In this document: positions 25,780-35,694 of the stretch, piece by piece
How the letters are laid out: every line of letters begins with the position of its first letter
Numbering within the stretch: the stretch's first letter is position 1
From: Aculops lycopersici
Lineage: Eukaryota > Arthropoda > Arachnida > Trombidiformes > Eriophyidae
Length of the DNA stretch: 64,000 nucleotides
NCBI GenBank assembly: GCA_015350385.1
Contig: WNKI01000002.1
Location: 6,182,700-6,246,699, forward strand
Direction: 5' to 3'
Translations under genes and position numbers: made by a program
Notes under the pieces: generated by a model
Databases searched by the model: none
The model's input: the letters and a program-made list of their open reading frames with translations, nothing else
What the model was told of the DNA's origin: nothing

Positions 25780-26241
25780 TCAAATTGAAATGGTTGGCGT
25801 CGTCTGGCTTCGAGCAAACAAGTGGCTCCCTTACAAATGGCAACAGCAGCAATCGGAGCCAAATTGTGGGCAACGGCCATCAGTTGGAAATAGTGCGAGC
25901 TGGCCAATTTGTCGCCTTCGAGTGCAATGCGGCCGCTCAGCCAAGACCGCGCGTTAGATGGTATCGATTGTGGCCCCTGGCGACAGGTGGTGGTGGTGTT
26001 GGTGGTTCCGCTAATGGCAAGCAAGCTTTTGGTGGACTCTCGGCGACGTCATTGTCGTCGCCCTATGGACACAACAACAACAACCACCACCACCATGACC
26101 ATTCAACGCGTCTAGATGAATCGCAGATAAGACTCAGCCTACTGCAAGCGGACAACAGCGAGCAGCAAACAGGTGGCACCAATCTATCGCCCGATGAAAC
26201 GTCGCCGACATTATTTCGAAGGCAGGAGATCCGCAATGCTG
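25780..26241 (+). CDS. exon 3 (first half of second immunoglobulin domain) of the Dscam-like protein
   Basis: Acceptor CTCAAG at 25779 and donor GTGAGT at 26242 give a 462-base phase-1 exon. It encodes KLKWLASSG, then VRAGQFVAFECNAAAQPRP and RVRWYR, i.e. the B-strand cysteine and the C-strand tryptophan of an Ig domain. Instead of the D-E-F strands, about 90 residues of Gly, His, Asn and Ser-rich sequence follow, ending EIRNAG at the splice site. The missing half of the domain (F and G strands) is found in the next exon. A domain split across two exons with this layout is known for Dscam-type Ig domains; the long insert is unusual. Confidence 0.6.
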
Positions 26242-26371
26242 GTGAGTAGAAGTCTCTTTCGTTTCGTTTTCGAATGTATTACATGAGAACGCAATTGACT
26301 TTGAAACTTAATGGTTGCTCGCACTGCTTGAGCCATGAATAGTTTATGAGACTGATGGTGCTGATGATGAG

Positions 26372-26411
26372 GTTGAGTTGAGTTGAGTTGAGTTGAGTTG
26401 AGTTGAGTTGA
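26372..26411 (+). repeat. (TTGAG)n pentanucleotide microsatellite in an intron
   Basis: About eight perfect TTGAG units lie in the intron between exons 3 and 4 of the Ig gene. Nothing suggests a function beyond simple repeat. Confidence 0.9.
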
Positions 26412-26920
26412 ATAGTTTTTACTCGAGTGCGTCTATCTCAATGCGCAACAAAATAACCAAATGAAACGGATGAACTTGATACACTCGCTTGCACGTAGAC
26501 ACGATTGATCATTTACTATAGTGTTGTCTCATATTGTTGCCAATTTAGTGTTTGTTTGCTTGCTTGCTTGCTCACAGTAAGTTAGTGGTGATAATACTAA
26601 TGCTGATACTAATGCTCGCTAAATCTTGAGCCTTGAGTTGAGACGGGCAGGTGAACAGATGCGAGTTAAAGCGTCAAGTGGCGGCTATGGCCGAGCGGCA
26701 AGCGATCGGCGATGTTGGTTGCGTAACATTTGCAATTTCTCCGACGTTTAAAGCGAAAAGATCAACGACGACGATGAACTAACTCAAGCCTGATTCCAAA
26801 TTCTAAAATCTCAAATGAATTCCTTTCGCCACCGTGAAACAACTGCTACTGCCACTGCCACTGCCACTACGCTGACCGTGAAAAAAACAAAACAAAACAA
26901 AATATTAACAGAACCAACAG

Positions 26921-27331
26921 GTAGTAGTGGCGGCAGCGGCGGCGGTAATGGTGGTAACTCAATTATGAACTCAGTTGCCAGAGGTCAGCAACAAGTGGAC
27001 AGCATCATTCATGGCAATGACACGGCAGCATCAGGTGGTCGTTGGCGCATCGAAACTTCCACAGGCGGCGGCGGCGGCAGTGGTGGAAATTTAAATTCCA
27101 ATTCGCAGCTTGAAACTTACTCGCGCTTGCTGCTCGATAGGGCAGATCCAATCAACAATGGGATCTACGAATGCGAGGTGGTCACTGGAGGCGCGGATCC
27201 GGCGAGCGGAAATCTGCTCGCGGATCATGGACACCCACAGCGAGGCGGCGGTGGTATTGCAAGTAGCTTACCTGTAACGCCTATTGGCGGTGGCGAGCAA
27301 TTGCGACGTCTCTTCGGGTTAGTGGTGAATG
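26921..27331 (+). CDS. exon 4 (second half of second immunoglobulin domain) of the Dscam-like protein
   Basis: The exon ends at 27331 with donor GTAAGT, again phase 1, and is 411 bases if it starts after CAACAG at 26920; an acceptor at 26911 is equally in phase. It opens with a Gly/Ser-rich stretch. It then supplies the F strand of the interrupted Ig domain, LLLDRADPINNGIYECEVV, a further low-complexity loop, and the G strand LRRLFGLVVNG. With the preceding exon this completes one Ig domain carrying more than 150 extra residues. I found no further Ig, fibronectin or transmembrane exon before the next gene; the rest may lie in the N gap at 28078-29042, or in exons too short or divergent to see. 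Confidence 0.55.
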
Positions 27332-28028
27332 GTAAGTAGTAGCTTGGATCGTACACTGAGACTGAGATTCGAAAGGAACAGACGAAAGGAAAAGATACGG
27401 AACGAACGTTGTTGTTGTTGTTGTCAGAAGTAGAAGTTTTAGTAGTAGTGTAAGGGGCAGTGCTTGTGGCCAGATTGGAAGTGGCTCGAGTGGCGCAGGT
27501 GAGTTTGAGTTGGACTGGCCAACACGACAGAGCGACATCAACAAGTTGTTGCCATTGTTGGATATGATAATGATGAGCCATTGTTGTGGTTGTTGCTCTT
27601 GGTTGTCGTTGCAACTTTTGCTAGCTACGCAACTTCGCCCAACTCAATCAAAAGAACTTCCTGCTGCCGCCGCCTCCTTATGCTCAATGTCGTGGTTCGC
27701 CATCTACGCCAACTGCTACTAACAGCTTAGCACCACTGACAACAACAACGACAACGAGTTCCGCTATTTCTTGGTCATTCACTCTCACAGTCAGTCGGTC
27801 GGTCGGTTGGTCATTTCGTTAGGTTGGTCTGTCAGGTTGGTCAACAGGTGGGTCTCTGTTCTGTGTTGCTACGTCCAGTTGGTTCTAAATGGACGGACAG
27901 GTAAGGTGCAACGGAAAAATGCACAGAGAGGCGCGCGCTTCTTCCCCTCGCTCTCTCCGATTCGGTTTGTCTTGGTTTGCTTGACCAACAAACCACTAGG
28001 TGAGTATCCAACAAACAAACAGGTAAAT

Positions 28029-29042
28029 CATCTCTCCCTCTCTCTCTCTCTCTCTCTCTTCCGCTCGACGCTTAGAGNNNNNNNNNNNNNNNNNNNNNNN
28101 NNNNNNNNNNNNNNNNNNNNNNNNNNNNNNNNNNNNNNNNNNNNNNNNNNNNNNNNNNNNNNNNNNNNNNNNNNNNNNNNNNNNNNNNNNNNNNNNNNNN
28201 NNNNNNNNNNNNNNNNNNNNNNNNNNNNNNNNNNNNNNNNNNNNNNNNNNNNNNNNNNNNNNNNNNNNNNNNNNNNNNNNNNNNNNNNNNNNNNNNNNNN
28301 NNNNNNNNNNNNNNNNNNNNNNNNNNNNNNNNNNNNNNNNNNNNNNNNNNNNNNNNNNNNNNNNNNNNNNNNNNNNNNNNNNNNNNNNNNNNNNNNNNNN
28401 NNNNNNNNNNNNNNNNNNNNNNNNNNNNNNNNNNNNNNNNNNNNNNNNNNNNNNNNNNNNNNNNNNNNNNNNNNNNNNNNNNNNNNNNNNNNNNNNNNNN
28501 NNNNNNNNNNNNNNNNNNNNNNNNNNNNNNNNNNNNNNNNNNNNNNNNNNNNNNNNNNNNNNNNNNNNNNNNNNNNNNNNNNNNNNNNNNNNNNNNNNNN
28601 NNNNNNNNNNNNNNNNNNNNNNNNNNNNNNNNNNNNNNNNNNNNNNNNNNNNNNNNNNNNNNNNNNNNNNNNNNNNNNNNNNNNNNNNNNNNNNNNNNNN
28701 NNNNNNNNNNNNNNNNNNNNNNNNNNNNNNNNNNNNNNNNNNNNNNNNNNNNNNNNNNNNNNNNNNNNNNNNNNNNNNNNNNNNNNNNNNNNNNNNNNNN
28801 NNNNNNNNNNNNNNNNNNNNNNNNNNNNNNNNNNNNNNNNNNNNNNNNNNNNNNNNNNNNNNNNNNNNNNNNNNNNNNNNNNNNNNNNNNNNNNNNNNNN
28901 NNNNNNNNNNNNNNNNNNNNNNNNNNNNNNNNNNNNNNNNNNNNNNNNNNNNNNNNNNNNNNNNNNNNNNNNNNNNNNNNNNNNNNNNNNNNNNNNNNNN
29001 NNNNNNNNNNNNNNNNNNNNNNNNNNNNNNNNNNNNNNNNNN

Positions 29043-29099
<57 letters not shown>
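28029..29099 (+). repeat. CT microsatellite enclosing a 965-base N gap
   Basis: CT dinucleotide runs flank the unknown bases 28078-29042 on both sides (to 28060 and from 29043). The long open frames reported across this block consist of unknown residues plus Leu-Ser or Glu-Arg repeats and are meaningless. The gap size may be an estimate, so real exons could be hidden. Confidence 0.95.
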
Positions 29100-29102
<3 letters not shown>

Positions 29103-32084
29103 TGACGACCACAAGGGCCAATATTGATGCCAATAAAATGTGAACCGTCCTCAACAAGTGGCGCAAAGACGAAGGAGAAAACGAGGGGAATCACGCAAAC
29201 AGAATACAAATGAACGGTAGTATTTTGCACCGAGTATTTACCTTGCAAAAACTAAATATAAACAATCTAAAAACCAAACTGAGTGCTCAATTGTATGTGT
29301 ATTTTATTAGTCTGTTTATTATTTGACTAGCGGCCAGCCGGCGACGGTTAGATAACACTACCTAGACTCTTCTCTTATACCCATTGTCAAACTTGGGAGG
29401 CAACGAGTGGTGGATTCGGTATGACGTGACAGTCATAGCGAGCTGGCGAGCGAAAGGGATGCACTAACGCTTTTGCTTGCGTGGGCGCCTCTCGCAAGTC
29501 GGTGTTGCCACTTGTTGCTCTCCACCGGTGACCATAAGTGCGAAGCAAAATAGCAACACTCCGCTTTGCAAAGAATCAGCTTATCTGCTTGCTCTTTTGG
29601 TAGTCTCATTCAAACTAGCAACAAGTGATGGCGCTTCCTTCTTATAATAACGCTCGCTCCTTTTGGTTGGTGTGATTTGTAAACAACTTTACTTTCTCCT
29701 CATACATTCTTCAGCAACAAACTCCTCTTCTAACCGTTGCATTGCCTCGCCTCCGGTCAATTAGTCTTGCCATTCATGGTTGATATCTGACCTCTTAGTG
29801 GCTTACCCGACTAGTGGTTTCCTTGGAGCATCCAGGTATTTTAAAGAAAATTTGAAATCGAAACGAGGCAGAAAGAGCAGTTCTTCTCCGCGATCTCCTC
29901 GCTTTCACTTCAACTATCATGACTCTCGACGTCGTTTCCACTAAACAAAGTCTCATTGTCTCCCATTCGCTTCTAGTTTTTTCAATTACTCACCACCAGA
30001 CAACAGGACTCCAGCCTGTCACCATTGAAACCATTTGGTGACGCAAAAAGCTTTGGGTGTCTCAGTTGAAGTTTCAGGAAAGAATCACTACGAGAGCGGT
30101 TGTAAGTTGCCGCCGCAGCTGCTGCTGCTGACGTCGATGTCGTCGGCGATAAAAAGCAGAGAAAGTCGCGACGTCCGCCAGGAAGCAACGCTAAGCTCCG
30201 CGGGACTCAGGTGAGCTGGTCACAAAAAGCGCAACCGCCTGGCCATTCCAAATTTGTGGACATCATCTGGTGGGCTGCTAGAGTCTGTTATGCAACAGCT
30301 ATCTAGCTACAAAGAGACAGATAAACCAAGAGAAGCCAACAATAAGGCGCCACACCGAACACTCAGTTACACCGATCAACAGGTAAAAAGCGAGACACAT
30401 CACTTGTCGTCTTGGTCTTGGTCGACGTTGTTGTTGCTATTGCTATCGCTGTTATTGTCCAGCAGCCACCACTTGTTACCTGTGCTCTTTGTGGCCACTG
30501 AAGCCGCTGCCGCTGCCACCACCACCGCATCAAAGAGCCAACTCGCCGGCTCGACTTGCATGTGTGCCAGACACATACACACTTTTGTTGCCTCACCCTG
30601 TTGCATGCATCCTCGTTGCGTTCCTTTAGATCTCGACTAAACTCCTCTCGGTCTGCAACAAACCAACAGCAAGTCGCTTGTTTGCTCGGAAGTGGACTTT
30701 AGGCGAGCAGATTTGCTAGTGAAATCAAATGGAATTGATGAATGAAAAAGGTAAGAGTATAACAGTAACATGCGAGGCGAAGCCGACCATACGACGATAT
30801 GATGCAAGATGGGTCGCCGCTTCAAGTCTTGTCCGACTAGTCTAGAGGGGAGACGGACAAGAGACTTTCATTCTCGAGCAGCGACAGCATTGGAAGGCTC
30901 AGGTAGGCATCTACTCTGCTGCTGCTGCTCATGATCGCTCTTATCGTTGCATAAGTGGAAAAAAGATAAACAAACTCGAACCAAGAGCAAAAGAAGCGAG
31001 CTTTCTCTTCTCTCTCCCAATTTATCTCGGCGAACTAACCTCGCCGTCAACTGTTTATTCAAAAAAAACAAACTCACTGCAGATTGATAGGCCGCGAGCT
31101 AAGCGAAGGGTGGTTGTCGGAAGCGGTGGCGGCAAAGATTGCATATCGCACGCCCGTTAGGCGACAAAGAGTTGGACACATAACAGGTTGCTTCATCAGA
31201 GGACAATCTTGATAGGGCAACAAACACCACTACACTGGAGCCCCGCTCTACGGTGGATCGCGCCGAGTGTTCCGCGAATGGACAGCCAAAATGAGACGCA
31301 AGCTCCGGAACATGATCAAGAGATGATTCGGCAGCGGAGGCGGTGGTGGTGGTGGTTCGATGAGATCAGCTTTGGTCAAACAATTTGCACATAACGCGAG
31401 CTGGACAATCTCAACAAGCGGTTAATCGTGCAATCAAAAGTTTTAAGGTAAAATAAGAAGTCTCATCAAAAGTCATGGGATCAGATGAGAGTCGACAAGT
31501 GTCATCCTAAACTCTGCCAAGCTCATTTACGCCCAAGTTAACCACCAAATTCAGAGTCCAGTCGCGTCAGTTGATGAAGATGATGATGATGATGATGAGG
31601 CGCGGCAGTGGCGTTACTGGCACAGGAAGTGGAGGCGGCAGAGGCAATAAATTTGCGATAAAAAGTTCGGCTTCAGTTTGAGTCTCTTGGCGCCGAGGCG
31701 AGTGAAACGCTAGAGGCATACTTGCGCCAAATTAAAAGCACTAGCATTTGATTTCAATTGCATTGGAGATTTCTTTTGCATGTAGCCAGAGGAAGAGAGA
31801 TCAAACTGATGAAGTGAATGGTGAGACTCGAAACTGAAGCTCGAGTTTCCCTCTCAAATCCAGCTGCTATCTTTGAGCCTAAGCAAACTGAACTGAACGA
31901 TTCAATTGGCTAAATTGGCCGCCAGCAACTAGACGCAAGATTTCGCTTAGAATTTACCACCGAATCAGCTAGCTTGCCAACCATCACCGCTACTGACACT
32001 CAGCGAGACAGTTGACGTCGCTCACTATCTCCATCCATCTTCTTGTTGGCGTTTGGTTTTAAGGAGGGGGTATCGCGGTGAAGT

Positions 32085-32126
32085 GGAATGGGCACCTGTG
32101 CACGGCAATGCACAGGTGCACATTCC
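32085..32126. repeat. inverted repeat (17 paired bases, 6-base loop) with doubled CAGGTG and CATTCC
   Basis: GGAATG-G-GCACCTGTGCA (32085-32102) pairs with TGCACAGGTGC-A-CATTCC (32109-32126) around the loop CGGCAA, with one G/A mismatch. Each arm contains the E-box CACCTG/CAGGTG, recognised by Snail-type zinc-finger and bHLH factors, and the CATTCC core recognised by TEAD/Scalloped. The symmetry could reflect a cruciform, a dimeric protein site or a small RNA hairpin. Confidence 0.7.
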
Positions 32127-33120
32127 TAAGAGCAATATCGTCGAGACTACTACCGTGTCTCTCTTTACCTTTCTGATCGCCAAGTGACTTGACGGCGAAG
32201 GTTAGCTCAGCGCAGGCTGGTTGGGGTGGCAAGTCGAGTCTAATTTGCCGGGAGTTTATCTGTGTGCATAGAATTATTTATATCTATATTTAATGTGTAT
32301 CTAACTAACTCGTCGTCGGTGAATGGTAATGCTCTTTTAGTCAATCAGCTGCCTATTCAGTAACAACGTTTGCTTCCTTTGACTTGTCGTCGGCCTCTTC
32401 CCTTCGGAGCACTTGACTTCTTCGCCATCGTGTGTCTACAGTCATTGGCGTTGGCTTGTCGCTGGTTGTCATCAGTTCAAATCACAAGCAGTTGTGCAAT
32501 TGGGCACGCAGAGCAAGCTACCTGTTAGTCGGAGAGCCCTCGCCTTTCGAGAGAGAAATAATCAATAGCTTTCCGAACTGGTGGCATTTTATTAGTTTGC
32601 TATAAGACAGACTTCTAAAGCCCGAAGTCTAAAGACTAAAGAGCACTAAGCAAACGAGGGGGAACGCAGTCATCTAGCTCCGTTTGTTGGCTCAAGAGGA
32701 TAAAAACAATCCTCTTGCGCTTCTATCCCTCGTGCAGCGCCCGATAATAATGATGATAATAATAATGATCTCTGAGCAACGCGTATGTCTTATAGAGACT
32801 CTCATTTGACTGCCTTAAGGTTACCTGACTGATCGTCTGATATCCCAGTTTTATGATAGAGAATCTGGATTAGATGGAAAGGGGAAAGTTGCTGAAGCTC
32901 GGAGGCTCGCGCTGCAAGGAGACAGAGGAGAGAGGGAAAGAGAGAAAAAGGAGACTTTCACCTGTCGACTTGTGATTGCGTCGTTGTTTTTGTAAGTCGC
33001 TAAGTAAACTTATCGAAAACTAAACTGAACTAAACCAAACCAAACTGTTGGCTCTCGAGTTTGGCGTTTCGATGACAACGAAGCCAAGAGTCGTTTCTGG
33101 GTTGATACGTCATTGAGTCA

Positions 33121-33153
33121 GTCAGTTAGTCAGTGGGTCGCTGACTAACTGAC
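33121..33153. repeat. perfect 13-base inverted repeat with 7-base loop
   Basis: GTCAGTTAGTCAG is followed, after TGGGTCG, by its exact reverse complement CTGACTAACTGAC. An AP-1-like TGAGTCA overlaps the left flank at about 33114-33120. The hairpin lies about 1.2 kb upstream of the CLIC start codon. No known microRNA was recognised in it. Confidence 0.7.
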
Positions 33154-34196
33154 GCTATTAGACCACTCGATGGGCCCAATTGTTTGCTTGGCAAGCTAGC
33201 GCGCGCCTGGCGTCAATTAGTAGCGGCGAGACTGCGAGGAAGGAGCAATGAGTTGGAATGCAATTGAATTGGGCCATTAATGTTTAGTTAGTACCACACT
33301 CAATTGGAGCCAATCGAAGCCATGACACCGATGAGCTTGTGGGCCATGGCAATGGTGGCAGCAGTAGCAACAAGTAGCAGTCGTGCAGGTTACAGTGGCC
33401 GCACTGGCGAGCGAGTGAGCTGCAGTTGCCGCTGCTGTTGTTGCTGTTGTCGCTGCTGCTCGCCCGGAGCAGTGAAAGACAGCAAGCGAGGAACGCCCAA
33501 TGGGATTGTGTGTTGTTGCCGCTGCGCACGGGCCAACCGAATACAAGATGGTAGTATTAGGGAGAGAGTGCAGTAGTCAGAAGCACAGGCTCAACTGGTG
33601 GTTGCCGTGTGTGAAAGCAAACGAAGCTCACACAGAGAGATTGGCACTGGCTAGCCAATCAGTCAGTCAAAAAGGCAGCAGCAGCAGCAGCGGCACCAAC
33701 CACAACAACAACAACCGAACGACCGACAGTGAGCCAACAACAGTACAACTCATTGTTATTGTATCGTTGCCGCCCGCAATAAGTAGCAGCAGCAGCAGCA
33801 GCCGCAGTGGCAACGGATAGGAAAACGCAGGCACACAGAATCCAATTGCGCGATTTCGTTGGGATTCTATTCTCTTGTTTCGCGCGCGAGAATCGCAACC
33901 ACCGGCAGAGCGGCAGACGAAATCGAACGAGAAACAGAAACAGAAAGAGGAATAGAAGCGAGAAAATCACATTGTGTATGTGTGTATGTTCATGCTCAAG
34001 TCGATTGAACTCAATTGTATTGATTCCCCTCTCCCTTCTCATCGGCGGTGGCATTAAATGCGACACGACCTCACGAAAGCAGCAGGAGAGAGCTACAAGT
34101 TGCAAGAGATTAAGTGAAAGAAGAATGAGAAGAAGAAACAATAGAAGCTAGAGGCACAATGAATGCATATTGATCACATGTTTTGAGCTTCCCTAT

Positions 34197-34251
34197 TAAT
34201 TAGCAGGCCACATCTTTATCACCATCATCTCTAATTAGTTTATCATAATTA
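34197..34251 (+). promoter_or_regulatory. cluster of three TAATTA homeodomain sites upstream of CLIC
   Basis: TAATTA occurs at 34197-34202, 34232-34237 and 34246-34251, ending 95 bases before the CLIC start codon. TAATTA is the general core bound by many homeodomain proteins, including the LIM-homeodomain class. Because it is AT-rich, chance occurrence is not negligible. Confidence 0.3.
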
Positions 34252-34346
34252 ACTAATACAAAGATTGACATTGTTCAACTAAATATTATTTTGCCGTCCA
34301 CGAGCAACCGTCCAGCGAAGCCGACACGAAACGAGCAACCAGCAAG

Positions 34347-35165
34347 ATGACTTCCACAACTAACAATAATAATAATAACAACAATAACTTCTCAGATTCC
34401 ATCGATACAAACAACTCCTCCACCACAAACTATGATGATATTCCTGAAATTGAGCTCATCATTAAAGCCTCCACAATCGATGGACGCAGGAAGGGGGCGT
34501 GTTTATTTTGCCAGGAATACTTTATGGACTTGTATCTATTAGCAGAGTTGAAGACAATTTCCCTGAAAGTCACCACCGTTGACACCCTAAAACCTCCACC
34601 AGATTTTAGGACAAACTTTGACTCAACTCCACCGCCCATTTTGATAGATCGCGAACATGCCATATTAGAGAATGATAAAATTGAACGTTATATTATGAAG
34701 AACATCCCCGGCGGCCACAATCTATTTGTATCCGACAAGGAGACTGCGACAACAATCGAAAATCTATATAGTAAATTTAAGTTGATGTTAACCAAGAAGG
34801 ATGATTCCTCGTTGAAAGCTTTACTTAATCAGCTTCACAATATTAACGATCATCTCGAGAGGAGAGGATCGAGATTTTTGACTGGCGATACAATGTGTTG
34901 TTTCGATTGCGAACTAATGCCCCGCTTACAACACATCAAGGTGGCCGGAAAATATTTTGCTGATTTTGAAATACCAACCAAATTTACAGGAATCTGGCGA
35001 TACATGTACAACATGTACCAGCTAGACGCCTTCACCCAATCCTGTCCAGCCGATCAGGATATCATTAATCATTATAAGAATCAACAGGGTGTCAAGATGA
35101 AGAAGCACGAGGAATTGGAGATGCCAACCTTCTCGACCACAATACCCGTCAATGTTTGCCTTTGA
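34347..35165 (+). CDS. Clic: chloride intracellular channel (CLIC/EXC-4 family) protein
   Basis: A 272-residue single-exon gene for a metamorphic glutathione-S-transferase-fold protein that exists as a soluble form and can associate with membranes; in invertebrates the family includes fly Clic and nematode EXC-4. An Asn/Ser-rich N-terminus is followed by the thioredoxin-like domain with KGACLFCQEYFMDLYLLAEL (cysteines at residues 52 and 55), which is also the putative membrane segment. Then come VTTVDTLKPPPDFRTNF, the turn PPILID and KNIPGGHNLFV. The all-helical C-terminal domain carries FLTGDTMCCFDCELMPRLQH and the family signature YQLDAFTQSCPADQDIINHY near residues 222-241. Length and motifs fit the invertebrate family throughout. 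The ATG at 34347 has a favourable context (CAAGATG). The family call is firm; channel activity is debated for the family. Confidence 0.95.
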   Translation: MTSTTNNNNNNNNNFSDSIDTNNSSTTNYDDIPEIELIIKASTIDGRRKGACLFCQEYFMDLYLLAELKTISLKVTTVDTLKPPPDFRTNFDSTPPPILIDREHAILENDKIERYIMKNIPGGHNLFVSDKETATTIENLYSKFKLMLTKKDDSSLKALLNQLHNINDHLERRGSRFLTGDTMCCFDCELMPRLQHIKVAGKYFADFEIPTKFTGIWRYMYNMYQLDAFTQSCPADQDIINHYKNQQGVKMKKHEELEMPTFSTTIPVNVCL

Positions 35166-35258
35166 AAGGTTTCCATTAGTATATCATCATCATTATTGTC
35201 ATTAATAAGAAGAACGATTGCAACAACAGCAACAACTAATCGTATCAAAAATACTAAA

Positions 35259-35301
35259 ACTGAACTGAACTGAACTGAACTGAACTGAACTGAACTGAAC
35301 T
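35259..35301 (+). repeat. (ACTGA)n pentanucleotide repeat in the CLIC 3' untranslated region
   Basis: About eight and a half perfect ACTGA units lie between the CLIC stop codon and its polyadenylation signal, so the repeat is probably transcribed. Confidence 0.9.
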
Positions 35302-35323
35302 AATGCAATGAACACAATTACAG

Positions 35324-35329
35324 AATAAA
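35324..35329 (+). terminator. polyadenylation signal of CLIC
   Basis: AATAAA about 160 bases after the CLIC stop codon, just past the ACTGA repeat. It precedes the convergent 3' end of the homeobox gene on the other strand. Confidence 0.5.
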
Positions 35330-35694
35330 ACACAGGTTCCAATAGTGCTGTAGCAGTAATAGATTGTATTGATTGATATTGATTTAGATTCCGTCAGCAA
35401 TAATAGTAATAATGTAATAATAGTGATTGCAGGTGATACGATACCATTACAAATGCTGAATATTAGACGCTAGGAATCTTAAGAGACACGCAACCACCTG
35501 ATGCTACCATCGTTATTGCCACTACCACCCTTCACATCTATCAATCGCCGACCTAACCACACTCGAGTTAACACCATCAACATACATTGATATCTATCAC
35601 CTAGAATAATTATGATGATTATTATTACGACATCCACATACACACCGTCCCTGTTAATCCCGAAGCGAGTGTATATTTATTCTACTGTATATCC

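Larger units (their letters stand above)
27332..34346. other. spacer or intron with assembly gap and hairpins, no further exon recognised
   Basis: The missing 3' exons of the Ig gene are expected here, but no Ig- or FN3-like frame is visible. The stretch holds CT microsatellite around the gap, GAT and CAN repeats (for example 31577-31596), two strong inverted repeats (32085-32126 and 33121-33153) and, close to the CLIC gene, a cluster of TAATTA sites at 34197-34251. Confidence 0.6.

Noticed and set aside
26688..26750. tRNA-like start (GGCTATGGCCGAGCGG) resembling a class II tRNA A box
   Set aside because: No B-box (GGTTCGAATCC-like) at the right distance and no closing acceptor stem; not a tRNA gene.
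27771..29248. Long open frames on both strands spanning the N gap
   Set aside because: Most of their length is unknown bases; the rest is Leu-Ser or Glu-Arg repeats from the CT microsatellite.
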